Of a stretch of 64,000 nt of DNA, positions 22,375 through 31,382 are shown one piece after another. Each line of letters opens with the position of its first letter. Within the stretch, counting starts at the first letter, position 1. This stretch comes from Pycnococcus provasolii (lineage: Eukaryota > Chlorophyta > Pseudoscourfieldiophyceae > Pseudoscourfieldiales), in assembly GCA_049487715.1 (NCBI GenBank), contig CP150558.1, forward strand, positions 620,001 to 684,000. Direction: 5' to 3'. The position numbers and the translations under genes were made by a program. A model generated the notes under the pieces. The model was not told the origin of the DNA and did no database searches. It was given only the letters and a program-made list of their open reading frames with translations.

Positions 22375-25300
22375 TTAAGAAAGAGACGACGAAAGTGTCG
22401 CCATGCCAGCAGGATGCACAACAACCCTGCGTGGAAGTGCCATATGAACAGCACCACCGTCAACTTCCATGGCACCTGGAAGAGACACGCGCGTTTCCAG
22501 CTGGACTCTCGCTTGCAAGCTTGGAGCACTCGACGTACTCTCTACCACAGGCTTGCCGTGATTAGCATGCAGCCCCTGAGCCCTTTCCTTCTCGCTCATC
22601 GTAAGCGCTTGCGACTGCGAAGTGATAAAGTTGGTCTCCGGAAGACGCTCCAGCTCATTCGCCTGAATCGCACGTCGGCGACGTACGCAATACACAGCAG
22701 CAAGAGCCATCACAACAATGATCGCACCACCAACGCTCGTGTAATACACCATCGGGTCCTGCGGAGCATGCTTGTTGGCCGCCGCTGTTGTTGTCGGCTT
22801 CGTCGGCGTCTCCGCAGTCTCATCATCCGGCGCAGTCTCATCATCCGGCGCAGTCTTATCATCCGGCGCAGTCTTATCATCCGGCGCAGTCTCATCAACC
22901 GGCTTCGTCGGCGGCACCACAGTCTCATCATCCGGCGCAGTCTCATCATCCGGCTTCGTCGTCTCCAGCGGCGGCAAATTAGCACCACTGCGCATGCAGT
23001 CGTCACCGTCGAACTGGAAGCGTGGACACGCCAGATCAGCCTTTGCTTCACCGAAGGCGATGTCGCAGTGCCCATCCCCAATCTTTTTCTTGAATTCTTC
23101 TTTCGGGAGGCAGACGTTCCAATTGCAATCCCACGTGCCACTGATGCCAGTTTGTGCGTCTGTGCACGCGTAAAGCTCCGTACACATTTCCGATTCAACT
23201 TTTGGTGTACAATCTCCGGCATCATACTTATAAGCCGCGCAGTTAAGGTTCATCTTGTATCCAACATAGGGAGCACTTTCCGCCTCGTTCAATAAGGCAA
23301 TATCCTTCGGATGGCGCGGTCGATCGCTCGCCTGAGTAACGTAAACGTCCCCGTCGTCGAAGCCCACGGCGCGTGCATATGCGTGCGATGGATCATGCAT
23401 ATTTGTCTCTTCGCTCATGCCTGATTCGTCGTCGTGCGTCTGCTGGCATGTCGTCAGGTCTCGCAAGCACTGTTTCGCTACCAATTCGTCGAATTCATCC
23501 TTCGTCATCTCTTGGACTTCGCTGTTGTCGTTGCTAGTGCCGTTGATGCCATGAGGCAAATAGACTTCACCATTAATGCATCGACTGTAGGTCACGTTGC
23601 ACAAGTACAACTGCTGAGATTTGTAGTCACTATTCATCTCATCGTAGCACTTCTGCATCGCAGCATGATCCGCCGAATGATCATGCTTAGGATCGTCGCA
23701 GTAATTGTCGCCCTTGAAGGATTCCACGAGCTCCTTGTCGAAGCATCTTCCATCGCAGTCCGCAACCTGACCCTTCCTACAGACACCACCTGAGCCCGTG
23801 TCATTGGCCGGTGTCATTGGTGGGGACATCATTGGCTGAGACATTGGTGGAACATTTAGCTCGGGCGACGGCACAGGCTCCGGGTTTGGTGGCGACGTGT
23901 CCGTGCCATTGGTTGTGTTGCCTGCTGAAGGTGACGGCGAGCAGTCGCCGCTGTCGAAGTTGCACGCCACGTTATTGCACTCGCTATCGCAAACTCCGTC
24001 TCCAGGCCAGCTGGGCGGACAACCCGGAGCGCACCACTCTTCCGACGACGAAGGTGACGACGTGTCCGTGCCATTGGTTGCGTTGCCTGCTGAAGGTGAC
24101 GACGAGCAGTCGCCGCCGTCGAAGTTGCACGCCACGTTATTGCACGTGCTGTCACAGAAGTTGTCGCCTGGCCAGCTGAGCGGACAACCCGGAGCGCACC
24201 ACTCTTCCGACGACGTGTTCGTGCCATTGGTTGCGTTGCCTGCTGAAGGTGACGGCGAGCAGTCGCCGTTGTCGAAGTTGCACGCCACGTTATTGCACTC
24301 GCTATCGCAAACTCCGTCTCCAGGCCAGTTGAACGGACAACCCGGAGCGCACTCTTCCGACGACGAAGGTGACGACGTGTTCGTGCCATTGGTTGCGTTG
24401 CCTGCTGAAGGTGACGACGAGCAGTCGCCGCCGTCGAAGTTGCACGCCACGTTATTGCACGTGCTGTCACAGAAGTTGTCGCCTGGCCAGCTGAGCGGAC
24501 AACCCGGAGCGCACTCTTCCGACGACGAAGGTGACGACGTGTCCGTGCCATTGGTTGCGTTGCCTGCTGAAGGTGACGACGTGTTCGTGCCATTGGTTGC
24601 GTTGCCTGCTGAAGGTGACGACGAGCAGTCGCCGTTGTCGAAGTTGCACGCCGCGTTATTGCACTCGCTATCGCAAACTCCGTCTCCAGGCCAGCTGGGC
24701 GGACAACCCGGAGCGCACTCTTCCGACGACGAAGGTGACGACGTGTTCGTGCCATTGTTTGCGTTGCCTGCTGAAGGTGACTGCTCGTACGCCAGGTCTT
24801 GTATCGACGTGCAGCCGTTGGCGGGATCGCAAATATCCTTGCAGTCGTCGCCGTCGAAGCTGCACGCTTCGTTAAAGCACGGAATATCGCAAACTCCGTC
24901 TCCAGGCCAGCCAGGTTCACAACCCGGAGCGCACATCGGCGCCTTCGGTGGCGACGGCGGTCGCGGCGGCGACGGCGGTGGGAGAACGAGGCGACTCTCC
25001 ATACTGCTCTTAATCCAGGATTTGAATGCAGAAGCACGAACATACACGCCGTATCCCATCGGTCGTGCACAGCCATGGCCCCAACTCACCGTGCCGATGT
25101 AATAATTCTCGCATTTACCGCTGATGCTCGATGTGGAGTAGTATATCGGTCCGCCACTATCCCCTTGACACGAGTCTGCGCCTCCTTCCTCGAATCCGGC
25201 GCAGATTTCAACGCTGCTATCTGCTCCAATATCCGATTCGCACTCTGAACTCGTGCGTAGCGGCACCTTAACGTACTGCAAAACGCTGGGACTAAATCCT

Positions 25301-26301
25301 CCCTCGGAGAGAGCCCCCCATCCGCTGGTCCAGACGACTTTTTTGTCATCGACAGGTGCGTCGATAATCGTGTCGATCGACCGCGCCTTGTTCTTCTTGG
25401 GGCTCTCCCTAAGTCGCAAAATCGCGATGTCACTTGCTCCTCCATAGTAATCTGGATGTAGGATCATGCTGTGGATGGCGATGAGCTCCTCCGTGCCCTC
25501 GTCGACATGCAGCTCTCGCTCACCAAGAATCGCGTTGAATTCCGAATTCTTGAGAGTATACCACTCGCCACTTTTGTACCCTCCGTTACCATAATCATCT
25601 TCGTCAATCAGGCCCGTAAGGCAGTGTGCCGCTGTGAGTATGAACAGTCCGTCGTCCTCCTTGCCCGGTAGCGTTATATGCTCGCCACCGCAATACTGCG
25701 AAAAGTACCTCTTGGAATTGGAACGCGCCTCTTTGATACGACTAATCCTTTCCGTCTTAGTCCCGTTGCCAGAAAGTTCGTTCAACCCATCATCACAGGT
25801 ATCCTTAGCCTCGTCGGATCCGTCGGGGCAGTCGACAGTCCCGTCGCAAAACTTCTCTGCGCGTACGCATACCGGTTCATCCACGCCGCAAGTGAAGCTG
25901 TCAGCTGGGCACCCTTGCTGTTCCTCCGAGTCTGATCCGCCAAATCCGAGCACGGCGACGGTTGACGAGCGTGCACAAGTCGCAGGGCAGTCGTCCGTGA
26001 ACCCTTCCTTAATAATTTGCTCCTTCTGGTCACTGACGTGCTCGCACTTGTCCGGAACGGGGGCTCCCCCCACGATGCGAACGCTTACCGTCTGCGCCAC
26101 TGTGCATGTCACCGCCTGGAGCAGACACGTCAGCGCGAGAAGCGCGACCACGGGTAAACTCACGCGGTTATTCGTTCGGGTTGCCTCAACCCGGCCCGGT
26201 CCGTTGAGCTTACTCGCGTCAATCGCTTCTAGCGCCTGGTCCAACCTGAAGCGTTTCTTGGAAGCGTCAGCCTGCGCGCTCTTCTTCGAGCATCGTTGCA
26301 T
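22375..26301 (-). CDS. membrane-anchored trypsin-like serine protease with LDLa and LNR (Notch) repeats, 1,308 aa
   Basis: This is an intronless frame from ATG 26301. Residues 48-70 are hydrophobic (signal or signal-anchor). The peptidase S1 parts are: activation site R75/IVGG (76-79); CGGEHI near 204; His226 in LTAAHC; Asp291 in SDIAIL; Ser382 in GDSGGP. Asp376, six residues before the serine, predicts cleavage after Lys or Arg. An LDL-receptor class A domain (about 131-169) lies between IVGG and the rest of the catalytic fold. A proline-rich linker then leads to six LNR modules (CAPGC...WPGDGVCD...CNFDxGDC) separated by Ser/Thr/Asn-Gly-Thr spacers, further cysteine-rich LNR-like segments, an APDD(E/K)T repeat, one transmembrane helix (GGAIIVVMALAAVY) and a cytosolic tail of about 100 residues. 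It is likely a cell-surface protease, active outside the cell. Confidence 0.85.
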   Translation of the reverse strand: MQRCSKKSAQADASKKRFRLDQALEAIDASKLNGPGRVEATRTNNRVSLPVVALLALTCLLQAVTCTVAQTVSVRIVGGAPVPDKCEHVSDQKEQIIKEGFTDDCPATCARSSTVAVLGFGGSDSEEQQGCPADSFTCGVDEPVCVRAEKFCDGTVDCPDGSDEAKDTCDDGLNELSGNGTKTERISRIKEARSNSKRYFSQYCGGEHITLPGKEDDGLFILTAAHCLTGLIDEDDYGNGGYKSGEWYTLKNSEFNAILGERELHVDEGTEELIAIHSMILHPDYYGGASDIAILRLRESPKKNKARSIDTIIDAPVDDKKVVWTSGWGALSEGGFSPSVLQYVKVPLRTSSECESDIGADSSVEICAGFEEGGADSCQGDSGGPIYYSTSSISGKCENYYIGTVSWGHGCARPMGYGVYVRASAFKSWIKSSMESRLVLPPPSPPRPPSPPKAPMCAPGCEPGWPGDGVCDIPCFNEACSFDGDDCKDICDPANGCTSIQDLAYEQSPSAGNANNGTNTSSPSSSEECAPGCPPSWPGDGVCDSECNNAACNFDNGDCSSSPSAGNATNGTNTSSPSAGNATNGTDTSSPSSSEECAPGCPLSWPGDNFCDSTCNNVACNFDGGDCSSSPSAGNATNGTNTSSPSSSEECAPGCPFNWPGDGVCDSECNNVACNFDNGDCSPSPSAGNATNGTNTSSEEWCAPGCPLSWPGDNFCDSTCNNVACNFDGGDCSSSPSAGNATNGTDTSSPSSSEEWCAPGCPPSWPGDGVCDSECNNVACNFDSGDCSPSPSAGNTTNGTDTSPPNPEPVPSPELNVPPMSQPMMSPPMTPANDTGSGGVCRKGQVADCDGRCFDKELVESFKGDNYCDDPKHDHSADHAAMQKCYDEMNSDYKSQQLYLCNVTYSRCINGEVYLPHGINGTSNDNSEVQEMTKDEFDELVAKQCLRDLTTCQQTHDDESGMSEETNMHDPSHAYARAVGFDDGDVYVTQASDRPRHPKDIALLNEAESAPYVGYKMNLNCAAYKYDAGDCTPKVESEMCTELYACTDAQTGISGTWDCNWNVCLPKEEFKKKIGDGHCDIAFGEAKADLACPRFQFDGDDCMRSGANLPPLETTKPDDETAPDDETVVPPTKPVDETAPDDKTAPDDKTAPDDETAPDDETAETPTKPTTTAAANKHAPQDPMVYYTSVGGAIIVVMALAAVYCVRRRRAIQANELERLPETNFITSQSQALTMSEKERAQGLHANHGKPVVESTSSAPSLQARVQLETRVSLPGAMEVDGGAVHMALPRRVVVHPAGMATLSSSLS
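22800..22975 (-). repeat. 18-bp minisatellite encoding APDD(E/K)T repeats
   Basis: Six to seven near-identical 18-base units (TCATCCGGCGCAGTCT on the + strand) encode the acidic Pro/Thr stalk just outside the membrane helix of the protease. Neighbouring PTKP segments repeat as well. Unit identity at DNA level suggests copy-number variation. Confidence 0.85.
23893..24780 (-). repeat. tandem LNR-module repeat (about 150-180 bp units)
   Basis: Five adjacent units each encode SPSAGNATNGT(N/D)TSS...EE(W)CAPGC followed by an LNR core. Two alternating core types are seen, GDGVCDSECNN and GDNFCDSTCNN. The DNA of the units is almost identical, including the spacers, so the array has expanded or been homogenised recently. 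Confidence 0.85.
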
Positions 26302-27630
26302 CGTCGTTGCGTTGCGTTGCTTTCTCTTCTCTCCTAGGAGGTAGCGAGCTAGTGGCTGAGTTGAGGTTCTTCTTCAGGAGGGTGTCAGCCCAAGCCAGTC
26401 GACTACCGAGTGCAGGCCTGCCACCGGTGGGTGTGGCTGACGGTTACCGAGTGAAGAGTGATGGGCTGATGAGGCTGGGAGCTGGCCGGTGGTGGGGGAG
26501 TGGGACGGTGCAAGTTCGGCATCGTGCTAAAGAAACAGGAAGGTGCTCGGAGGTTAGCACTTGCACCGCTAATAACTAAAAACGCGAACACCGCAGGAGG
26601 CGCGAGGTGGCCGGGCAGGCCGGGGGAGCTCTTTCCGGAGGGGGAGGGACCGCGGGCAGGTTACCACGTGGCAGAGTCCCGCAGCGCCGTGGCAGCCTTG
26701 GGGGGCAGCCTTGGGGGGAAGGGGGAGGGAGGGAGCTCAGTCAGGCGGAGGAAAGACTGAGGGCCCCCTTGGATGGAGAACACCACTTCTGAGGATCCCC
26801 GGATCCCCTATGATAAACCTGAGGAGCCCCCTGGTCATATATTGCACTCTGTCATATCAACCTGGGTTTGTCGGGGGCCTAACTTGACAAGAAATGTTCC
26901 ATGACGGATCCCCACTGGTCGGTATCACAGGTCGAGTGGTGTTGGCTGGTTATAACCTACCCAACTAGTTTGGACGGTGCCCTAACCTTTGGCAGTCACT
27001 CGACTTTGGCAGTCAATCGACTTTCCCCGACCTAAACCCAGGTTGTTTTCACTATGCAGAGTTGCCATTCCTATGCCGTCTCGCTATGATAAAAGCATCC
27101 CATCCAAGGGTGGATTAATGTGCCCTTGTCCCATCCGTTCCTCCCGTCATGCCCGTGGTCAGCGTGGTCAGAACCACCTGGGGAACAGGTGACAGGGGGT
27201 TTCTTAAGCTTAGCCTTAGGTCGCTCGATGATTGGTCCCGCCTGGTGGTATAGGTAGTGTAGGTAGTGGCAGTTCGCTACCAGTTGTTTTTTCTGTTTTC
27301 TTCTTCTGACCAGGGATGAAACGCATGCTTTTGTCCCTGGCTGCCTGACTCTGGACGGACAGGTTTTCGTGTTTTCGTGCCTGGTTTCATTTCCCTTAAT
27401 TAATTGTATCTGTGGTACATATCCTCATAGGATATTGTTCCTGTTTTGTTAAAGTATATTGAGTAGAACACTATTTGGCCACAGTGGCAAAATTTCCCAC
27501 CCAAAAATCCCACGCAAAGTGGGACATGTGAGGTGCTTGCAAGCAAGCTCCCCGCCTTAAAACCCCAGACAAATTGGGACATCCCCATTCCCCTTCCCTG
27601 AGTGTTTTGTTAAAGTATATCCTCATAGGA
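26302..27630. other. intergenic region holding a dispersed repeat copy
   Basis: This region lies between the protease 5' end and the 3' end of the acidic protein gene. Besides the repeat copy at 26660-27195, it contains a short direct repeat of TGTTTTGTTAAAGTATAT (near 27441 and 27604) with nearby TATCCTCATAGGAT copies. Open frames here are GC- or AT-driven and show no protein features. Confidence 0.5.
26660..27195 (+). repeat. dispersed repeat, long copy (A)
   Basis: The edges match the copy at 28928-29125: CACGTGGCAGA, CGCCGTGGCAGCCTTGG, GGCGGAGGAAAG, GGATCCCCTATGATAAA, and then GTGGTCAGAACCACCTGGGG. This copy has 276 extra bases (26818-27093) relative to the short copy, with CTATGATAAA at both ends of the extra segment (26808-26817 and 27084-27093). 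No coding frame or long terminal inverted repeat is seen. Confidence 0.7.
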
Positions 27631-27744
27631 TTACCTTTCGCTTACCTTTCGCTTGCGCTTGCCCGCAGGCGCTTCCTCGGCCTTCTCAGATGTCGATCCC
27701 AGACAATCGCCGCGTCGATCGTGTCGATCGACGTCGTCGTCGTT

Positions 27745-27795
<51 letters not shown>

Positions 27796-28578
27796 CGCCT
27801 CAACTTGTCTCCTGAGCCATGCGATGATGGATTCGGCGAGCGCGTTCAGGCGCCTGCGCTCGCGCCTCAGGTCAGACGCCTCCACGGGGTCGAGCAAGCG
27901 CGTCTGCACCCAACCCAAGTAGTCCTCCGTGAGCCTGATCCACCGGTCCCTCAAGAGAGCTTTCAAGCTTGCGAGGTTCGTCGACTGCTCGAACATTTCG
28001 CTCACCCTCGACTCCAACGCGACCTTGAACGCGCCGAGCTTCGTCGAGCCGAGCTGGAGCAACTCCGCGGGGTCGCGCGGCAAGCCGTCCGGTCCTATCA
28101 TCTTGCCCTCGAAGACGAGGTGCTCAATGTCGCGCGTAATGCGCTCACGATATGTCGGGGTCGGTACATTACCGGCCGGTACTGGCTCATTCATGTTGGG
28201 TATTGGGTCTGCTGGTGCGTGGACGACGGGTGAGCGGGGCATCTCGACGCCGAGCGTTGACACGTAGGGCAGGCTGACTGTGCACGCGGGCCTTGAGTTG
28301 TTGAGTCTGCACACTTCCGTCCACGTTCCATGTTCACTGTTGTAGAAGTAGAACTTGAAGTGTGCCGTTGGCGAGAACAGCGGCTGCTTGAGTGCGAACA
28401 TGCACGTGACGTTTTTCAGCGCTTCGAGCGGCTGCACGAACCACGTCGCAACGGGCGTCCACACGGCGCGCACGACGTCGTCTGCGTGCGCCATGTCCAC
28501 GAACCTCGCCCCGTCAATCACGAACGAGAGCGTGTCGAACACGACGCCAAACTCTTTCCCTCCTCCTGCGGCATCCAT
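27631..28578 (-). CDS. unknown protein with poly-aspartate run and basic C-terminus, 315 aa
   Basis: This is a frame from ATG 28578 with protein-like composition and no family I recognise. Residues 1-110 are mixed alpha/beta-like with well-spaced hydrophobics (FGVVFDTLSFVI, FKFYFYN). Residues 140-255 look helical and charged (EHLVFEGKMIG, LKALLRDRWIRLTEDYLGW). A run of 17 aspartates (GAC codons) follows, then a lysine/arginine cluster (GKRKRKV) that would suit a nuclear localisation signal. The last codons overlap AAAG|GTAAGC, a good splice donor, so a further 3' exon is possible. The gene is flanked by two direct copies of a dispersed repeat. Confidence 0.6.
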
Positions 28579-29686
28579 CTCTCTCTAGTAGTCGCTCACG
28601 AAGAATCTCAGCAGGCTCGCTAGTTTCAGCTGAGAACCGCCTATTGAGCGACACCAATGAGATACGTGTACCGCTCCGCTGAACACACCACCCTACGAAC
28701 GACGTGTGGGACTGCCTGGCACCCGACACCCGGTTGAGCGGTTCTTTTTCCATAGGGAACTTCCTATGTACTGTAGGATGGTAGGACTGTAGGGCCCCTG
28801 CCTCCGAGCTTGCCTCTCTGCTCTGCTCTGCTCTCTCGCCCCTGGGGCCTGGCCTTGCCCGTCTCGCTCGGCGAGTCGGCGGGCGCGAGTAACTGCCCAA
28901 CACGCTCATCACATCCACCGTCTTGTAAGGCACGTGGCAGACTGGCAGTCCCTCTTCGCGCCGTGGCAGCCTTGGGGGGAGGGAGCTCATGAAGGCGGAG
29001 GAAAGAGCTTGGGGGGAGAAAACCTGCTGATGTTCCCCGGATCCCCTATGATAAAAGCTTCCGTCAGTCCGTTCAATCCCGTGGTCAGAACAGGTGGTCA
29101 GAACCACCTGGGGAACAGGGGGGACGGGTTAGGGTTACCCTCTTGAGTCTGGCGACCTGGGGCTCTCTCGTCAGTCAGAACACGCGCATACAACCGGTAC
29201 GACGATCAACTCCAAATTTGACCTTCACTTAGCTGAGCGAGTCGAGTCAGGTGGCGACGAGCGTCGTTGAAGTGTTGCGGACATTTATCTGGTCTTGGGA
29301 ATCACAGGCATCACAGCCAGCCGGCACTTGCAATTGGGGGAAGGGACCCTCGAAATACATGTGTACAAGCTCCCGGATAGAGACAGAGGAAATGATCAGC
29401 TTTCTCGAACAAGCGGCAACTGCCATCTCGTCAGAACGTGAACTCTGATTCATGAGAGTCTGGCAGAAGTGGCGGCAGCGGCGAGCACGAGCGCACATAA
29501 GCTTTGTTTGTGCACGCGAGAGCGTTATAATGCGCGCCTTATATAAAAAACAATTCATCAGGGGATTATGATAATCATTGTAATGTTATTTGTTCGGTTC
29601 GTTATTACTATCCTTGGACATTCCAACGTAAGTTCATTCTTAACAGCAAGCAACAAAAAAAAACTCTAACTCTACTAACATACGTG
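28579..29686. other. intergenic region with short repeat copy
   Basis: This region contains repeat copy B (28928-29125) followed by GGGTTAGGGTTACCC at 29126-29140, a telomere-like patch. The rest is unremarkable, and AT-rich near 29540-29690. The minus-strand frame 28514-29107 overlaps the acidic protein start and lacks protein features. Confidence 0.5.
28928..29125 (+). repeat. dispersed repeat, short copy (B)
   Basis: This copy is in the same orientation as copy A at 26660-27195. The shared blocks run from CACGTGGCAG through CGCCGTGGCAGCCTTGG and GGATCCCCTATGATAAA to GTGGTCAGAACCACCTGGGG. It lacks the 276 bases between the two CTATGATAAA copies of copy A. Confidence 0.7.
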
Positions 29687-30421
29687 CTACGAAGGTCCGC
29701 TCACTGCGTACTTGCGGCCGTACCGCCTGCCGCTGAGAAGCTCAAGCAGCGCGCCCGGAAGCACGAGCCGGCTAATCAAAATGTGAAGCGGGTGGAAGTT
29801 CAAAAGACGACGCCGGCCACGGCCTCTGTCGTCTCTGTTGTCATCCTCCGCGAAACGACGTACGAGCGCACGCTGCCTCCTCGCGTTGCGAGGAACGGCA
29901 GCCTTCAGCTTCTCCAGAGCCTCATCTCGGCGCTTCTGTCTCCGGTCGCACTCTGCGATGTCCATCGCCGACTCGCGGCGTGCCACCAGCTGCTCGAGCA
30001 CCGTGTCGTGGTGCAGCGCAGCCACCGTGCACGGTTCAGGGCATCGGAACGGGCACTGCTGCGCGTTCGACAGCCAGCGCATCGCGCAGCCTGCGCACGT
30101 CACGTGGCGCTGGCACGCGTACCGAACAGGCGCGACGAACAGCTCCGTGCAAACGAAGCACGTCAGCTCGGCGTCGAACGCCGTGAGACACGCGCTGCCT
30201 CCCGTGCAGGCGCTTGCCGCAAGGTTTTCGTTCGCGCATCCCTCCATCATGGCGGGCGCGCTCGACACGCGCGGCACGCCCGCTCCTCTCAGGCTCGTGC
30301 ACGCCGTTTCCGTCTGCGTGTACGATGCCGTCAGGTTCGTCGTCGTTGACGTCGACATGAGCCCGTCTGCGTCTGACGTGTTGTGTGTGAAGGTACAAGT
30401 GTCGGGGTGCGTGTCGGCCAT
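29687..30421 (-). CDS. RING-finger protein, probable E3 ubiquitin ligase, 244 aa
   Basis: The start is ATG 30421. Residues 1-80 are Thr/Ser-rich and probably disordered. A C3HC4-type RING occupies 88-127, with metal ligands C88, C91, C103, H106, C109, C112, C123 and C127 (the last pair spaced by three rather than two). RING fingers recruit E2 enzymes and promote ubiquitin transfer. The rest is a charged helical region (about 140-200, rich in Arg/Glu), then RGRGRRRLL and a hydrophobic patch near the C-terminus. No substrate-binding domain is recognised, so the target is unknown. No intron is needed. Confidence 0.75.
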   Translation of the reverse strand: MADTHPDTCTFTHNTSDADGLMSTSTTTNLTASYTQTETACTSLRGAGVPRVSSAPAMMEGCANENLAASACTGGSACLTAFDAELTCFVCTELFVAPVRYACQRHVTCAGCAMRWLSNAQQCPFRCPEPCTVAALHHDTVLEQLVARRESAMDIAECDRRQKRRDEALEKLKAAVPRNARRQRALVRRFAEDDNRDDRGRGRRRLLNFHPLHILISRLVLPGALLELLSGRRYGRKYAVSGPS

Positions 30422-31382
30422 GGCTTGCTTAAGGCTTCCTTTTTAAGGCAGCCTGATGAACAAGGTCTGATTGGACGAGAGGGAGAGAAGGGGACCTTTT
30501 TGTAAGTACCCCCCTCTGGGAAGTCTAATAAGGTTGAAGGTAAGGTGATGCGTCCGGACGCGTCTCCCTCGGAAAAAAGAAGTCCGGTCGTCCAGGTCCA
30601 GGTCCACCACCAGGTCCACCAGGGACGTTTGGAAACGCTGAAATGCAAGGTGCTTGCAAAAACGGGCGTTTGTGACAAGGCATGTGAACCGCACAAACGT
30701 CCTTCTAAACCTCGAGGGAGAAGACTTGACGCGTTTTCGACTTTTGGGTTCTCTTCTCTTCTCTCATTTCAGATTTTCAATCAGCACCTCTCCTTCCCTT
30801 CCTGCACATTTCATTAGGCTGGATTGATGTTGGTCACCTTACTGTAAATTTTAGGTGCTGGTCTTGATCTCTGCGGCTTGTTGGGATCCGTCGTTAGTCT
30901 AAGCTGTCATCCTTGTAAATCATTGGAATCAATCCAGGGTGAAAAACAAGGGGGAGGGAGTTTGTTTGGCCCAAGGACCTTTTTCACCCTCGGCCCCTCC
31001 GCCCGTTATTTGTTCGCCATTCCCGGCTCATGCGAAACATGTCACGCCTCCTGCACGTGTTTGTGAGTGGTGCCCAGTGGTGGTTCGGAGTAGTCAGTGC
31101 AGCTTTTTTGCAGGCTTGTATGGTCTTTGTGGTATGGTCTTTGTGAGAGGTCTATGGTCGTGCCTCTACAGGTACAGTCTTTTTTACTTATTGGCTCGTT
31201 GGCGTTTTTAGTATACCTTGGCTCCTTTCGTTCATTGATTGGCTCGTTCATTGATTCGTCCTCATCAATCACTGCACGCGTTGGTCGGTTGGTCCTCATC
31301 ATACCTGATAGATTGGCAGTGCGCAGGCGTTTGTTGATTGGCTCATAAAAAACAGTATACCATAATAGTGGTAGTAACGAAG
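30422..31382. other. intergenic region between divergent genes
   Basis: This 960-base spacer lies between the RING gene and the secreted leucine-rich-like gene, so it should contain both promoters. It shows an imperfect CCAGGTCCA/CCACCAGGTCC repeat near 30588-30625 and T-rich and G-rich patches. No gene or RNA is recognised. Confidence 0.5.

Noticed and set aside
23897-25102. 401-codon plus-strand frame of repeated HSSDDEGDDV units
   Set aside because: It is the antisense of the LNR repeat array of the protease; the regularity comes from the array itself.
29684-30446. Plus-strand frames opposite the RING gene (221 and 202 codons)
   Set aside because: They overlap the cysteine/histidine-patterned RING frame and have no domain features.
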